Assembly (NCBI GenBank): GCA_005884765.1
Contig: VAZV01000154.1
Coordinates: 1-51,104 of the forward strand
Direction: 5' to 3'
DNA length: 51,104 nt
From: Alphaproteobacteria bacterium
GTDB taxonomy: Bacteria; Pseudomonadota; Alphaproteobacteria; Rhizobiales; Xanthobacteraceae
The notes under the pieces are model-generated. The model was not told where the DNA came from and made no database searches. It saw nothing but the letters and a program-made list of their open reading frames with translations. The translations under genes were made by a program, and so were the position numbers. Below, piece by piece: positions 1 to 8,372 of this stretch (positions are counted from its first letter, which is position 1; each line of letters begins with the position of its first letter).

Positions 1-72
1 CTCTTCATCCTGCGGCCGACTGCGATGTTCCTGATCAACCTGTCGGAGCGGATTCGCGGGGCGCGAAGCTAA
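1..72 (+). CDS. C-terminal end of an unidentified protein (partial)
   Basis: An open frame enters from the left edge and ends at TAA 70-72, giving 23 residues that finish ...MFLINLSERIRGARS. The stretch is hydrophobic and then basic, as in the last membrane helix and tail of an inner-membrane protein, but it is too short to assign a family. A strong terminator hairpin follows 20 bases later, which supports this being the true end of a transcription unit. Confidence 0.5.
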   Translation, partial: LFILRPTAMFLINLSERIRGARS

Positions 73-92
73 AGCGCAAAACACAAAGCAAA

Positions 93-125
93 AGCCCCGG
101 TCCTGATCGCATCAGAACCGGGGCT
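93..125 (+). terminator. Rho-independent-like terminator hairpin
   Basis: The arms AGCCCCGGTCCTGAT and ATCAGAACCGGGGCT pair over 15 positions with one mismatch around a CGC loop. There is no long T-run on either strand. It lies between the end of the plus-strand partial gene and the end of the minus-strand gene at 188-688, so it may serve both convergent transcripts. Confidence 0.65.
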
Positions 126-187
126 CAAATGGTGCGAAATCAATCGAGGTCGATCGCGGAGGTGGATTGCGCCGCGTGGCGCGGGGC

Positions 188-688
188 TTAGCCCTTCACC
201 ATTGTGATGTTGACGCCTCTGATCTCGCCCTTGGAGTTGATCTGCACGGTCTGCCTATTGCCGTTGGTCTTCAACGTGAGGTTGGCGGCAAAGCCGTTGG
301 CCTCGACGAAGACCTCGATCTGGCCACCGCCTGCGGTGCCCTGCAGGTTACCGAAAATGTTGCGGCTGGCCTCGCTCCAGTTACCGGAAATACGATCGCC
401 CTGGCTCGTGACATCGCTGCTCAGATCGAATTTGTAGCTGTCGCTTGCACAATGCAGGCTCTGCTTCAAACCCAATCCGGTGCCGTTGACCTTGTAGTCC
501 GCCTTGCAACGGATGTGTTCGGTGGTTCCATCGGACAGCGAGACTGTTCCGTTGCCGGACCAGGCGCCATCGAAACCGACGAACGGCCCAGATTGGGCGT
601 GACCCACCGATACCGACAACAAGAGCGCAGCGCCGACACCGGCAGCCTTGATCGCCTGTCCATACAGGCCGGAACCAAACCGTTTCAT
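188..688 (-). CDS. Small exported protein of unknown function
   Basis: This 166-residue protein begins with a clear Sec signal peptide: MKRFGSG, then a hydrophobic run AAGVGAALLLSVSV, then a likely cleavage site at GHAQS. The mature part is rich in Gly, Ser, Asn and Thr and has two cysteines, one in HIRCKADY and one in LHCASD, which could form a disulfide. The spaced beta-strand-like pattern (GTVSLSDG, DYKVNG, FDLSSD, GNWSE) suggests a small beta-sandwich or barrel periplasmic protein. I chose the ATG at 688 over the ATG at 730 because GGGA lies about 9 bases upstream and the signal peptide starts there. I do not recognise a named family. It converges on the partial gene at 1-72. Confidence 0.7.
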   Translation of the reverse strand: MKRFGSGLYGQAIKAAGVGAALLLSVSVGHAQSGPFVGFDGAWSGNGTVSLSDGTTEHIRCKADYKVNGTGLGLKQSLHCASDSYKFDLSSDVTSQGDRISGNWSEASRNIFGNLQGTAGGGQIEVFVEANGFAANLTLKTNGNRQTVQINSKGEIRGVNITMVKG

Positions 689-730
689 ATCGCGTTTCCC
701 ATTCAAATTTGACGTTACGTCTCGCCGCAT

Positions 731-1124
731 CGAGGGGTTAGTGTCGCCGCGGTGTGTTAGGGTTCAAATGACGAGCGGCCGCCGACCACTCCGGGGTCCG
801 CTGGACCACCGGCCAGTCGACCTGATTTTCACTCCGCGAAATTAAAACCATGTAGCGTTCTGCAGGGCTTACCCGCAACAGCGATTTACAAAAAAGACGA
901 GCTTCACAAAACAGCTTGCAATATCAGCGCGTTAAGTGTGCGGAAGGGTTGACTTTTCGCGCATGCCATATATCCGTCTGCCCGCCGTAAATTTGGCCGC
1001 ATTTTCCGGCGCTTCTCGCTCAGTGCTGCGTTCCGCGGCACTTGCAAATCCGAATAGTCCGTTCCGGTCACCGCTTGCGTTATCGGGAAGCGGAATACTC
1101 TCCCGTCAGAATGAAGGAAGAAAG
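731..1124. other. Intergenic region, no gene seen
   Basis: This region lies between divergent small genes. Open frames here overlap on both strands, with no family signature and poor ribosome sites. A TTGACT at 949-954 is followed by AT-rich CATATATCC, but the spacing to TATATC is only 14 bases, too short for a normal sigma-70 promoter. The promoters of the genes at 188-688 and 1125-1370 must lie here, but I cannot place them. Confidence 0.4.
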
Positions 1125-1370
1125 ATGCAAAATGTTTTCTTGGCGCTCGCTCTGCTGTCGCTATCGATTTCCAGTGGGGCGTCCGCCCAGCCAATCGCTC
1201 CGCAGCGCAGCGGCTCGGCGGAGGAACAGAAGGCTTGCGCGCGAGACGTGCAGCGCTTCTGCCGCCCTGTGATCGATCAGGGTGATTTCACCATTCTGGC
1301 GTGCCTGCAGGAAAATCGTCCCAAGATTTCCGTTGCCTGCGATACGGTGCTGAAAACCCACGGACAATAG
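1125..1370 (+). CDS. Exported cysteine-rich-repeat protein
   Basis: This is an 81-residue protein with a signal peptide (MQNVFLALALLSLSISSGASA, likely cleaved before QPI). The mature part carries one module with the pattern C-x3-D-x3-FC, then GDF-x4-CL-x2-NR and a final C: CARDVQRFC, ACLQENR, VACD. That matches the cysteine-rich repeat of the Golgi-apparatus-protein-1 type (Cys_rich_FGFR, PF00839), seen as single-repeat periplasmic proteins in rhizobia. The four cysteines probably form two disulfides. The start at 1125 has GGAAGAAAG just upstream; a longer in-frame start at 936 would hide the signal peptide. Its role is unknown. It stands alone about 190 bases before hpnC on the same strand. 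Confidence 0.72.
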   Translation: MQNVFLALALLSLSISSGASAQPIAPQRSGSAEEQKACARDVQRFCRPVIDQGDFTILACLQENRPKISVACDTVLKTHGQ

Positions 1371-1561
1371 CGGCCCGCGTTCGCATCCGATCGTCTGCCA
1401 TAGCGCGCGGCTTCGGATGCGTTCCGGGGCCTGCCGCAGACACCAGATAGCATTGGTTTTGGCGTCGTATTCGCCTATATGGGTCTGCGACGCCTGTGGC
1501 ATGTGCGCAACATGCGGCGTTATGCGAAATCTGCAGCTTGGACAAAAGTAGCCGGTTCTTG

Positions 1562-2440
1562 ATGACAAGCGCGAGCGAATTGCGATCCGGCAAGGGACAC
1601 CGCGACGAGAACTTTCCGGTCGCGTCGTGGATCATTCATCCGCGTCACCGGGCGCTGATCCTGGCGTTCTACAATTTTGTCAGGACCGCCGACGACATCG
1701 CCGACCATGCGACGCTCGCAGCAAAGGACAAGCTTGCGTTTCTTGACCTCCTCGAAGCCGAGCTGTTGGGCAAAGGCGACACCCAGCCCGAGGCCGTCAA
1801 CCTGCGGCGCGCGCTGGCGGAGCGTTCCATGCCGCCGCGCCACGCCCTCGATGTCCTGATCGCGTTTCGGATGGACGTGACGAAACTTCGCTACGAGAAC
1901 TGGGACGAAGTGATCCACTATTGCCGTTACTCGGCGATGCCGGTCGGACGGTTCATGCTCGACGTTCATGGCGAGAGCACATCGACCTGGGCCGCGTCGG
2001 ACGCGCTATGTGCGGGCCTGCAGATCAACAATCACCTGCAGGATTGCGGCAAGGACTATCACAACCTCAATCGCGTCTACCTGCCGCGCGATGCGCTGGA
2101 AGCGGTGGGCGCCTCCATGGAGGCGCTCGGCGAGAGCAGGGCGCCTGCGCCATTGCTGCAGTGCCTGCAGTCGCTTGCAGCGCGGACGGAGCTCCTACTC
2201 AACGAGAGCAAATCTCTTGCCGCGGAAGTGAAGGATTTCCGGCTCGGGCTTGAGATCTCCGTGATCCAGGCGTTTGCCGACCGGATCGTTCGGCTTCTCA
2301 AGGTGCGCGATCCCTTGAGCGAGCGGGTGCATCTCAATCCGGTCGAGCTGCTGGCTTTCAGCACCGGCGGCGTTGCCGGCGAGATGATCCGCCGCGCGGT
2401 CGGTCTGCATCCCCAATCCAGACCAGCGGCCGGTGCATGA
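1562..2440 (+). CDS. hpnC: Hydroxysqualene synthase HpnC
   Basis: HpnC converts presqualene diphosphate to hydroxysqualene, the second step from farnesyl diphosphate to squalene in the three-enzyme bacterial route (HpnD, HpnC, HpnE). The protein has 292 residues and the all-alpha trans-isoprenyl diphosphate synthase fold of the squalene/phytoene synthase family. Two aspartate-rich Mg-diphosphate motifs are visible: RTADDIAD (D44, D45, D48) and NNHLQDCGKDYHNLNRVYLP (D161, D165). The start at 1562 (MTSASEL) fits the family; an in-frame ATG at 1496 would add 22 unlikely residues. The ribosome site is weak. The stop overlaps the hpnD start by 4 bases (ATGA), so the two are translationally coupled and lead the hpnCDE-shc-hpnG operon. 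Confidence 0.93.
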   Translation: MTSASELRSGKGHRDENFPVASWIIHPRHRALILAFYNFVRTADDIADHATLAAKDKLAFLDLLEAELLGKGDTQPEAVNLRRALAERSMPPRHALDVLIAFRMDVTKLRYENWDEVIHYCRYSAMPVGRFMLDVHGESTSTWAASDALCAGLQINNHLQDCGKDYHNLNRVYLPRDALEAVGASMEALGESRAPAPLLQCLQSLAARTELLLNESKSLAAEVKDFRLGLEISVIQAFADRIVRLLKVRDPLSERVHLNPVELLAFSTGGVAGEMIRRAVGLHPQSRPAAGA

Positions 2441-3276
2441 CGCTGGAGGCGACCGCAACCAGTGCGAATTATGGGACGACAGCCTCGGGCAGTTCGTTCT
2501 ACGCCGCGATGCGCATCCTGCCGCGCGAGCAACGCGAGGCGATGTTTCAGATCTACAGCTTTTGCCGGCAGGTCGACGACATCGCCGATTCCGACGGCCC
2601 ACGGGGCGAACGCCTGGCCGCGCTCCAGCAATGGCGTGACGACATCGACGCGCTCTATCAGGGCCGTCCTCCGGCGCGGTTGCGAGACTATGTCGCCTCG
2701 GTTCATACTTTCGACCTGCAGCGCGCCGATTTCCTGGCCATCGTCGACGGCATGGAAATGGACGTGCCGCAGGACATCAGGGCGCCCGACCTTGCCACGC
2801 TCGATCTCTATTGCGATCGCGTCGCCAGCGCGGTCGGGCGATTGTCGGTACGGGTGTTCGGCCTTCCCGAAGGCGATGGCATTGAGCTGGCGCATCATCT
2901 TGGCCGGGCCCTGCAACTCACCAATATTCTGCGCGATATCGACGAAGATGCCGCGATCGGAAGGCTTTACCTGCCGCGCGAAGGATTGCTGCACGCCGGC
3001 ATCACCAGCGACGACCCGCTCAAGGTGATTTCCGATCGCGCGCTGCCGAAAGCATGCGCGTCGCTGGTCGAGCGGGCGCGGACGCATTTTGCACAGGCCG
3101 ACGAAGTCATGGCGCGCAATTCGCGACGGGTGGTGCGTGCACCCCGGATCATGTCGAAATATTATCGCGCCATACTGCAATTGCTGGTCGCCAGGGGATT
3201 CTCGGCGCCGCGTCCACCGGTCCGCGTGAGCAAAATCATGCGCCTCGCCATTGTCCTCCGCTACGCTTTCATCTGA
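2437..3276 (+). CDS. hpnD: Presqualene diphosphate synthase HpnD
   Basis: HpnD condenses two farnesyl diphosphates head-to-head to presqualene diphosphate, the substrate of HpnC. The protein is 279 residues, squalene/phytoene synthase family. The first aspartate motif is QVDDIADSDG (D47, D48, D51) and the second is QLTNILRDIDEDAAIGRLYLP-like with D167 and D171. The shape closely parallels HpnC, consistent with an ancient duplication, but HpnD keeps the more canonical phytoene-synthase-like second motif. It starts in the ATGA overlap with hpnC and ends in a TGATG overlap with hpnE, so three successive genes are coupled. Confidence 0.93.
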   Translation: MTLEATATSANYGTTASGSSFYAAMRILPREQREAMFQIYSFCRQVDDIADSDGPRGERLAALQQWRDDIDALYQGRPPARLRDYVASVHTFDLQRADFLAIVDGMEMDVPQDIRAPDLATLDLYCDRVASAVGRLSVRVFGLPEGDGIELAHHLGRALQLTNILRDIDEDAAIGRLYLPREGLLHAGITSDDPLKVISDRALPKACASLVERARTHFAQADEVMARNSRRVVRAPRIMSKYYRAILQLLVARGFSAPRPPVRVSKIMRLAIVLRYAFI

Positions 3277-4532
3277 TGCAAAACACCGTTCATATCATCG
3301 GCGCCGGAATTTCCGGGCTCTCGGCAGCCGTGCGGCTGGCGAACGCGGATTGGCGCATCCATGTCCACGAGGCGACGCAACAGGCGGGTGGCCGTTGCCG
3401 TTCCTATTTCGATACGGCGACCAACCTGACCATCGACAACGGCAACCACCTGTTGCTGTCGGGCAACCGCCACGCGCTGGCCTATGCAAGATCGATCGGC
3501 ACCGAGGCAGGGCTTGTCGGGCCCAAGCGTGCGCAATTCCCGTTTGTCGATCTCGCGACCGGGCAGCGCTGGCAACTCGACCTCGGCGACAGCCGGTTGC
3601 CACTGTGGGTGTTCGATGAGGCTCGCCGCGTCCCCGATACCGGTTTGACCGATTACCTCGCACTCATGCCGCTGATCTGGGCTTCGACCAACAAGCTGGT
3701 CGGCGATGCCATACCCTGCAAGGGCGTGCTGTACGACCGCCTCGTGCAGCCGTTGCTGCTTGCGGCGCTCAACGTCGACCCGCCAGAGGGCTCCGCGGGC
3801 CTTGCCGGCGCGGTGGTGCGGGAAACCCTGCTCGCGGGCGGACAGGCGTGCCGGCCGCTGATCGCCCGCGACGGCCTGAGTGCGGTTCTGGTCGAGCCGG
3901 CGATCAAGCTGTTGCAGGACAAAGGTGCCAGCGTCAGCTTCGGTCACGAGCTGCGCGAGCTCGTGATGCGCGCGGAGCGCGTTGACGGATTGAAATTCGG
4001 CGGCGACGATGGTGTCGCGATCGGGCCCGACGACGCCGTTGTGATCGCGGTTCCGCCGCGCTCCGCAGCCGCATTGCTGCCCGGCCTCAAAACTCCATCC
4101 AGATTCCGCGCGATCGTGAACGCGCATTTCAGGTTCGATCCGCCGCAAAATGCGCCGCCGATCCTCGGGGTGGTTGGCGGACTGGTGGAATGGGTGTTCG
4201 CGTTCCCGCAACGGCTGTCGGTCACCATCAGCAATGGCGATCGATTGGTGGACATGCCGCGCGAAGAGCTCGCGCTGGCGATCTGGCGGGACGTCTGCAA
4301 GGCCGCCGGTGTCGCCGGCGAATTGCCGCAATGGCAGATCGTGCGCGAGCGCCGTGCCACATTCGAGGCGACGCCTGGGCAGAATGCGCTGCGTCCGGGG
4401 GCAGTCACAGCCTGGAAAAACCTGTTTCTCGCGGGCGATTGGACTGATACCGGGTTGCCTGCAACGATTGAGGGTTCTGTGCGTTCCGGAAACCGTGCCG
4501 CCGACCTGGTTCTTGCAGCGAAGCGGGGTTGA
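3276..4532 (+). CDS. hpnE: Hydroxysqualene dehydroxylase HpnE
   Basis: HpnE is the FAD-dependent amine-oxidase/phytoene-desaturase-like enzyme that reduces hydroxysqualene to squalene. The protein is 418 residues. The N-terminal dinucleotide fold shows IIGAGISGLSAA (G9, G11, G14), followed by an acidic strand end at HVHEA and the GGR motif (AGGRCRS) that contacts FAD. The C-terminal FAD signature is NLFLAGDWTDTGLPATIEG, typical of this superfamily. I chose the ATG at 3276 because it overlaps the hpnD stop by one base and begins the flavin fold directly; longer in-frame starts run into hpnD. The shc gene follows after about 17 bases. Confidence 0.93.
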   Translation: MQNTVHIIGAGISGLSAAVRLANADWRIHVHEATQQAGGRCRSYFDTATNLTIDNGNHLLLSGNRHALAYARSIGTEAGLVGPKRAQFPFVDLATGQRWQLDLGDSRLPLWVFDEARRVPDTGLTDYLALMPLIWASTNKLVGDAIPCKGVLYDRLVQPLLLAALNVDPPEGSAGLAGAVVRETLLAGGQACRPLIARDGLSAVLVEPAIKLLQDKGASVSFGHELRELVMRAERVDGLKFGGDDGVAIGPDDAVVIAVPPRSAAALLPGLKTPSRFRAIVNAHFRFDPPQNAPPILGVVGGLVEWVFAFPQRLSVTISNGDRLVDMPREELALAIWRDVCKAAGVAGELPQWQIVRERRATFEATPGQNALRPGAVTAWKNLFLAGDWTDTGLPATIEGSVRSGNRAADLVLAAKRG

Positions 4533-4549
4533 GCCGGCCGAGATTAGGG

Positions 4550-6523
4550 ATGTCGAGTGAAATGCAGTTGAAAAGTCACAGCATGGCAGCCGATGCGGAC
4601 GCGCTGGAGACGAGCATCGCCTCGGCGACCAGGGCGCTGCTTGGCTACGCCCAAGCGGACGGACACTTTGTGTTCGAGCTTGAAGCCGATTGCACCATCC
4701 CTGCGGAATATGTGCTGTTGCGCCATTATCTCGGCGAGCCGGTCGACGCCGTGCTGGAGGCCAAGATCGCCAATTACCTGCGCCGCGTCCAGGGCGCCCA
4801 TGGCGGCTGGCCGCTGGTGCACGAGGGCGCCCTCGAGATGAGCGCCAGCGTCAAATCCTACTTCGCGCTGAAGATGATCGGCGATCCCATCGACGCGCCG
4901 CATATGGTGCGGGCGCGCGAGGCCATCCTCGCCCACGGCGGCGCCATCCACAGCAACGTGTTCACGCGCTTCATGCTGGCCATGTTCGGCGTGATGAGCT
5001 GGCGCAGCGTGCCGGTGCTGCCAGTCGAGATCATGCTGCTGCCGATGTGGTCGCCGTTCCATATCAACAAGATCTCATACTGGGCGCGGACCACGATCGT
5101 GCCGCTGATGGTTCTGGCGGCGCTGAAACCGCGCGCCAAGAATGTGAGCGGCGTCGGCATCGACGAGCTGTTCCTGCAGCCGCCGCATTCGATCGGGATG
5201 ACGGCCAAGGCGCCGCATCAAAGCCGGGGCTGGTTTCTTCTGTTCCGCGCGCTCGACAGTGTGCTGCGCGTGATCGAGCCGTTGTTTCCGAAAAAGCTGC
5301 GGGCGCGTGCAATCGATGCCGCGGTCGCGTTCATCGAACAGCGACTGAACGGCGATGACGGCCTGGGTGCGATCTATCCGCCGATGGCCAACACCGTGAT
5401 GATGTACGAAGTGCTGGGCAAACCCGCGGACTATCCGCCGCGCGCCGCCACACGCAGAGCGCTCGACAATCTTCTGGTGATCCGCGAACACGAGGCCTAT
5501 TGCCAGCCCTGCGTCTCGCCAGTGTGGGACACCGCGTTGACCTGTCACGCGCTGATGGAAGCGGGTGGAGAAAGGGCGTCGCCGGAAGCCAAGCAAGGCC
5601 TGGACTGGCTGAAGCCGAGGCAGGTGCTCGACCTCAAGGGCGACTGGGCTGTGAAAAGCCCGACCACGCGTCCGGGCGGTTGGGCATTCCAGTACAACAA
5701 TGCCTATTACCCCGATCTCGATGACACCGCGGTGGTCGTGATGGCGATGGATCGGGAGCGCCGTCAGTCTGGAAGCGACGAATATGACATGGCGATCGCG
5801 CGCGGCCGCGAATGGATCGAAGGCATGCAAAGCCGCGATGGAGGCTGGGCCGCTTTCGACGTCAACAATCTCGAATATTACCTCAACAACATCCCGTTCT
5901 CCGATCACGGCGCGCTGCTCGATCCGCCGACCGAAGATGTTACGGCGCGCTGCCTTGCGATGCTGGCCCAGCTTGGGGAGACCGCCGAAACCAGCCAGGC
6001 GGTGGCGCGGGCAATCGAATATCTCAGGCGTACCCAGCACGCCGAGGGCTCCTGGTACGGCCGCTGGGGCATGAACTACATCTACGGAACCTGGTCGGTG
6101 TTGTGCGCGCTCAATGCCGCCGGCGTAAGCCACCAGGACCCGATGATTCGCAAGGCCGCCGCCTGGCTGGTCTCGGTCCAGCACAAGGATGGCGGCTGGG
6201 GCGAGGATGCCGTCAGCTACCGGCTGGATTACAGAGGGATGGAGCCTGCTCCCGCCACCGCGTCACAAACGGCATGGGCCTTGCTTGGACTAATGGCAGC
6301 GGGGGAGGTCGAAAACCCGGCCGTTGTGCGCGGGGTGGGGTACCTAAAAGCCACACAAGCCGAAAATGGTCTGTGGGACGAGGCGCGCTTTACGGCAACG
6401 GGCTTTCCGCGGGTATTTTATTTGCGTTATCATGGCTACTCCAAATTCTTTCCGCTCTGGGCGCTGGCGCGGTATCGAAATTTGAGAAGCACAAACAGCA
6501 GGGTGGTAGGGGTCGGAATGTGA
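4550..6523 (+). CDS. shc: Squalene-hopene cyclase
   Basis: Shc (HpnF) cyclises squalene to hopene and hopanol in one proton-initiated cascade; it is a monotopic membrane enzyme. From ATG 4550 the protein has 657 residues, the normal family length. The catalytic acid motif DxDD is present as YPDLDDTAVV (D389, D391, D392), and several QW repeats are visible (for example GGWAFQ, DGGWAAFD, EGSWYGRWG, DGGWGED, ENGLWDE). The RWG...YGTW and PRVFYLRYHGY blocks near the C-terminus are typical. The start is uncertain among TTG 4529, ATG 4550, ATG 4562 and ATG 4583, because none has a strong ribosome site and the N-terminus of the family is variable. It is the fourth gene of the operon; hpnG follows after 20 bases. 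Confidence 0.95.
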   Translation: MSSEMQLKSHSMAADADALETSIASATRALLGYAQADGHFVFELEADCTIPAEYVLLRHYLGEPVDAVLEAKIANYLRRVQGAHGGWPLVHEGALEMSASVKSYFALKMIGDPIDAPHMVRAREAILAHGGAIHSNVFTRFMLAMFGVMSWRSVPVLPVEIMLLPMWSPFHINKISYWARTTIVPLMVLAALKPRAKNVSGVGIDELFLQPPHSIGMTAKAPHQSRGWFLLFRALDSVLRVIEPLFPKKLRARAIDAAVAFIEQRLNGDDGLGAIYPPMANTVMMYEVLGKPADYPPRAATRRALDNLLVIREHEAYCQPCVSPVWDTALTCHALMEAGGERASPEAKQGLDWLKPRQVLDLKGDWAVKSPTTRPGGWAFQYNNAYYPDLDDTAVVVMAMDRERRQSGSDEYDMAIARGREWIEGMQSRDGGWAAFDVNNLEYYLNNIPFSDHGALLDPPTEDVTARCLAMLAQLGETAETSQAVARAIEYLRRTQHAEGSWYGRWGMNYIYGTWSVLCALNAAGVSHQDPMIRKAAAWLVSVQHKDGGWGEDAVSYRLDYRGMEPAPATASQTAWALLGLMAAGEVENPAVVRGVGYLKATQAENGLWDEARFTATGFPRVFYLRYHGYSKFFPLWALARYRNLRSTNSRVVGVGM

Positions 6524-6543
6524 ATTTGGGGGCGGGGGATGGC

Positions 6544-7254
6544 GTGACCGCGGACAGATTGGTCGATCCGCGGCCGGTACTGATTGTGACAGGCCTGGTG
6601 CAGGAGGCCCGGATAGCGGCCGGTCCCGGCATGTTCGTCATCTGCAGTTCTAGCGATCCCCGGCAGTTACGCGCGCTCCTTGCCACGCTGGATTCATCTA
6701 CTTTCAGAGGCGTCATCAGCTTCGGCGTTGCCGGCGGGCTCGATCCCGCGCTGAAATCAGGCGATGTGGTGGTGGCGACCGAGGTCCTGGCCGGAGATGC
6801 GCGCTGGCTGGCCGGCCTGTCGCTGAGCGACGAGCTGATTGCCAGCATCGCGTTGCGACGCCGCCGCGTGGTCCGGGGCGGTCTCGCGGGGGTCGAGCAG
6901 GTGATCGCCGCCCGGGCTTGCAAGGCCGCGCTGCGCCTGGAGACAGGCGCGGCTGCCGTCGACATGGAAAGCCACATCGCGGCGGCCTATGCCGCCGAAT
7001 TCGAGCTTCCATTCGCTGCGCTGCGCGTCATCAGCGATCCCGCCGGCCGCGCCTTGCCGGCGCTGGCGCGGATGGCGATCAAGCCAAATGGCGACATCGA
7101 CCTGCGCAAGGTGCTGCGCGGCCTCGCGCGCAATCCGCTGACGCTGCGCTCGCTGGTTTCGACCGGGCTCGACTTCAACCGCGCGCTGCGCAGCCTACGC
7201 GGCTGTCGAGGCCTTCTGCTGGGCGGCGAGGGCCTCGTCACGGCGGATCTCTGA
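6544..7254 (+). CDS. hpnG: Hopanoid-associated phosphorylase HpnG
   Basis: HpnG belongs to the purine nucleoside phosphorylase / MTA-SAH nucleosidase superfamily and removes adenine from adenosylhopane to give ribosylhopane or its phosphate. The protein has 236 residues. The family core is visible: VLIVTGLVQEARIA at the N-terminus, SFGVAGGLDPALKSGDVVVAT in the phosphate/ribose-binding part (around residues 59-79), and AVDMESHIAAAYA (139-150) with the ribose-contacting glutamate. I chose GTG 6544, which has GGGGGA about 7 bases upstream. GTG 6520, overlapping the shc stop, is an in-frame alternative. Its 3' end overlaps the 3' end of hpnH on the other strand by 60 bases. Confidence 0.9.
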   Translation: MTADRLVDPRPVLIVTGLVQEARIAAGPGMFVICSSSDPRQLRALLATLDSSTFRGVISFGVAGGLDPALKSGDVVVATEVLAGDARWLAGLSLSDELIASIALRRRRVVRGGLAGVEQVIAARACKAALRLETGAAAVDMESHIAAAYAAEFELPFAALRVISDPAGRALPALARMAIKPNGDIDLRKVLRGLARNPLTLRSLVSTGLDFNRALRSLRGCRGLLLGGEGLVTADL

Positions 7255-8343
7255 GAGCTTCTTCTGGACCTGCTCTGCGAAGATATATTGCGCCGGCCGC
7301 TGCTTGCCGAGATCGATCTCCGGCGCCATCGGACCTTTGACGCGGACGCCCCTTAGCGCCACCCACATCGCCTTCAACGGATTGGCAAGCGCCGCGTTTG
7401 CCGCGGTCGGCTCATAGCCGCAATGCGCCATGCAGTTGGCGCACTTCTCGTACTTGCCGGTGCCGTAAGAATCCCAGTCGGTGGTTTCCATCAGTTCCTT
7501 GAAGGTCTTGGTGTAACCTTCGCCGAGCAGGTAGCAGGGCTTTTGCCAGCCGAAGATGTTGCGCGCCGGCATGCCCCAAGGCGTGCATTCATAATCCTGA
7601 TTGCCGGCGAGGAAGTCCAGGAACAGGCCAGAATGCATGAAATTCCACTTCTTACCCTTGCCGAGCGCGAACACGTCGCGGAATAGCCGCTTGGTCTTGG
7701 TGCGATTGAGGAAGTGCTCCTGGTCGGGCGCGCGCTCATAGGCATAGCCCGGTGACATCGAGACGCCGACACCGAGTTCGGTCGTGAAATCGAGGAATTT
7801 GGCGATGTCCTCCGCCGCGTGACCATCGAAGATTGTGGCGTTGACATTGACCGTGAAGCCGCGCGCCTTCGCAGCCTTGATCGCCGAGACCGCGCGGTCG
7901 AACACGCCCTTCTGCGAAACCGCCTTGTCGTGGTGCTCCTTCAAACCGTCCAGATGCACCGAGAAAAACAGGTACGGCGACGGCTCGAACAGATCGAGCT
8001 TCTTCTCCAGCAGCAGCGCATTGGTGCACAGCGACACGAACTTCTTGCGCGCCACGAGGCCGCGCACGATTTCGCCGATCTCCTTGTGGATCAGCGGTTC
8101 GCCGCCCGGAATCGCCACCATCGGCGCGCCGCACTCGTCTGCGGCATCCCAGCATTCCTGTGCCGACATGCGGCGATTGAGGATCGCGTCGGGATAGTCG
8201 ATCTTGCCGCAACCGACGCAGGCGAGGTTGCAGCGAAACAGCGGCTCCAGCATCAGCACCAGCGGATACCGTTTTCGGCCCAGCAGCTTCTGCTTGATCA
8301 GATAGCCACCGATGCGCAGTTCCTTGAAGAAGGGTATTGCCAT
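7195..8343 (-). CDS. hpnH: Adenosylhopane synthase HpnH (radical SAM)
   Basis: HpnH is the radical-SAM enzyme that adds the 5'-deoxyadenosyl radical to diploptene to make adenosylhopane, the entry to all extended (C35) hopanoids. The protein is 382 residues. The radical-SAM cluster motif is CNLACVGC (C38, C42, C45), followed by the SAM-binding GGEP (80-83). The HpnH-type C-terminal region has CANCMAHCGYEP (C301, C304, C308), which may bind a second metal site. The product of HpnH is the substrate of HpnG, encoded tail-to-tail. It lies 29 bases downstream of ispH on the same strand, so ispH-hpnH is probably one transcript. Confidence 0.94.
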   Translation of the reverse strand: MAIPFFKELRIGGYLIKQKLLGRKRYPLVLMLEPLFRCNLACVGCGKIDYPDAILNRRMSAQECWDAADECGAPMVAIPGGEPLIHKEIGEIVRGLVARKKFVSLCTNALLLEKKLDLFEPSPYLFFSVHLDGLKEHHDKAVSQKGVFDRAVSAIKAAKARGFTVNVNATIFDGHAAEDIAKFLDFTTELGVGVSMSPGYAYERAPDQEHFLNRTKTKRLFRDVFALGKGKKWNFMHSGLFLDFLAGNQDYECTPWGMPARNIFGWQKPCYLLGEGYTKTFKELMETTDWDSYGTGKYEKCANCMAHCGYEPTAANAALANPLKAMWVALRGVRVKGPMAPEIDLGKQRPAQYIFAEQVQKKLSEIRRDEALAAQQKASTAA

Positions 8344-8372
8344 TACAGTTTTTTCTTTCCGGGTCGTGTGGA

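Noticed and set aside
949..974. Promoter-like TTGACT and TATATC
   Set aside because: Spacing is 14 bases, too short for sigma-70.
2077..3180. A 367-codon open frame antisense to hpnC and hpnD
   Set aside because: It has no recognisable family, is Arg-rich, and lies opposite two genes with strong motifs. It is a GC-rich shadow frame.
5812..7254. One long frame that would join the shc 3' region to hpnG
   Set aside because: The first 230 codons are a shifted shadow of shc. HpnG has its own GTG with a ribosome site at 6544.
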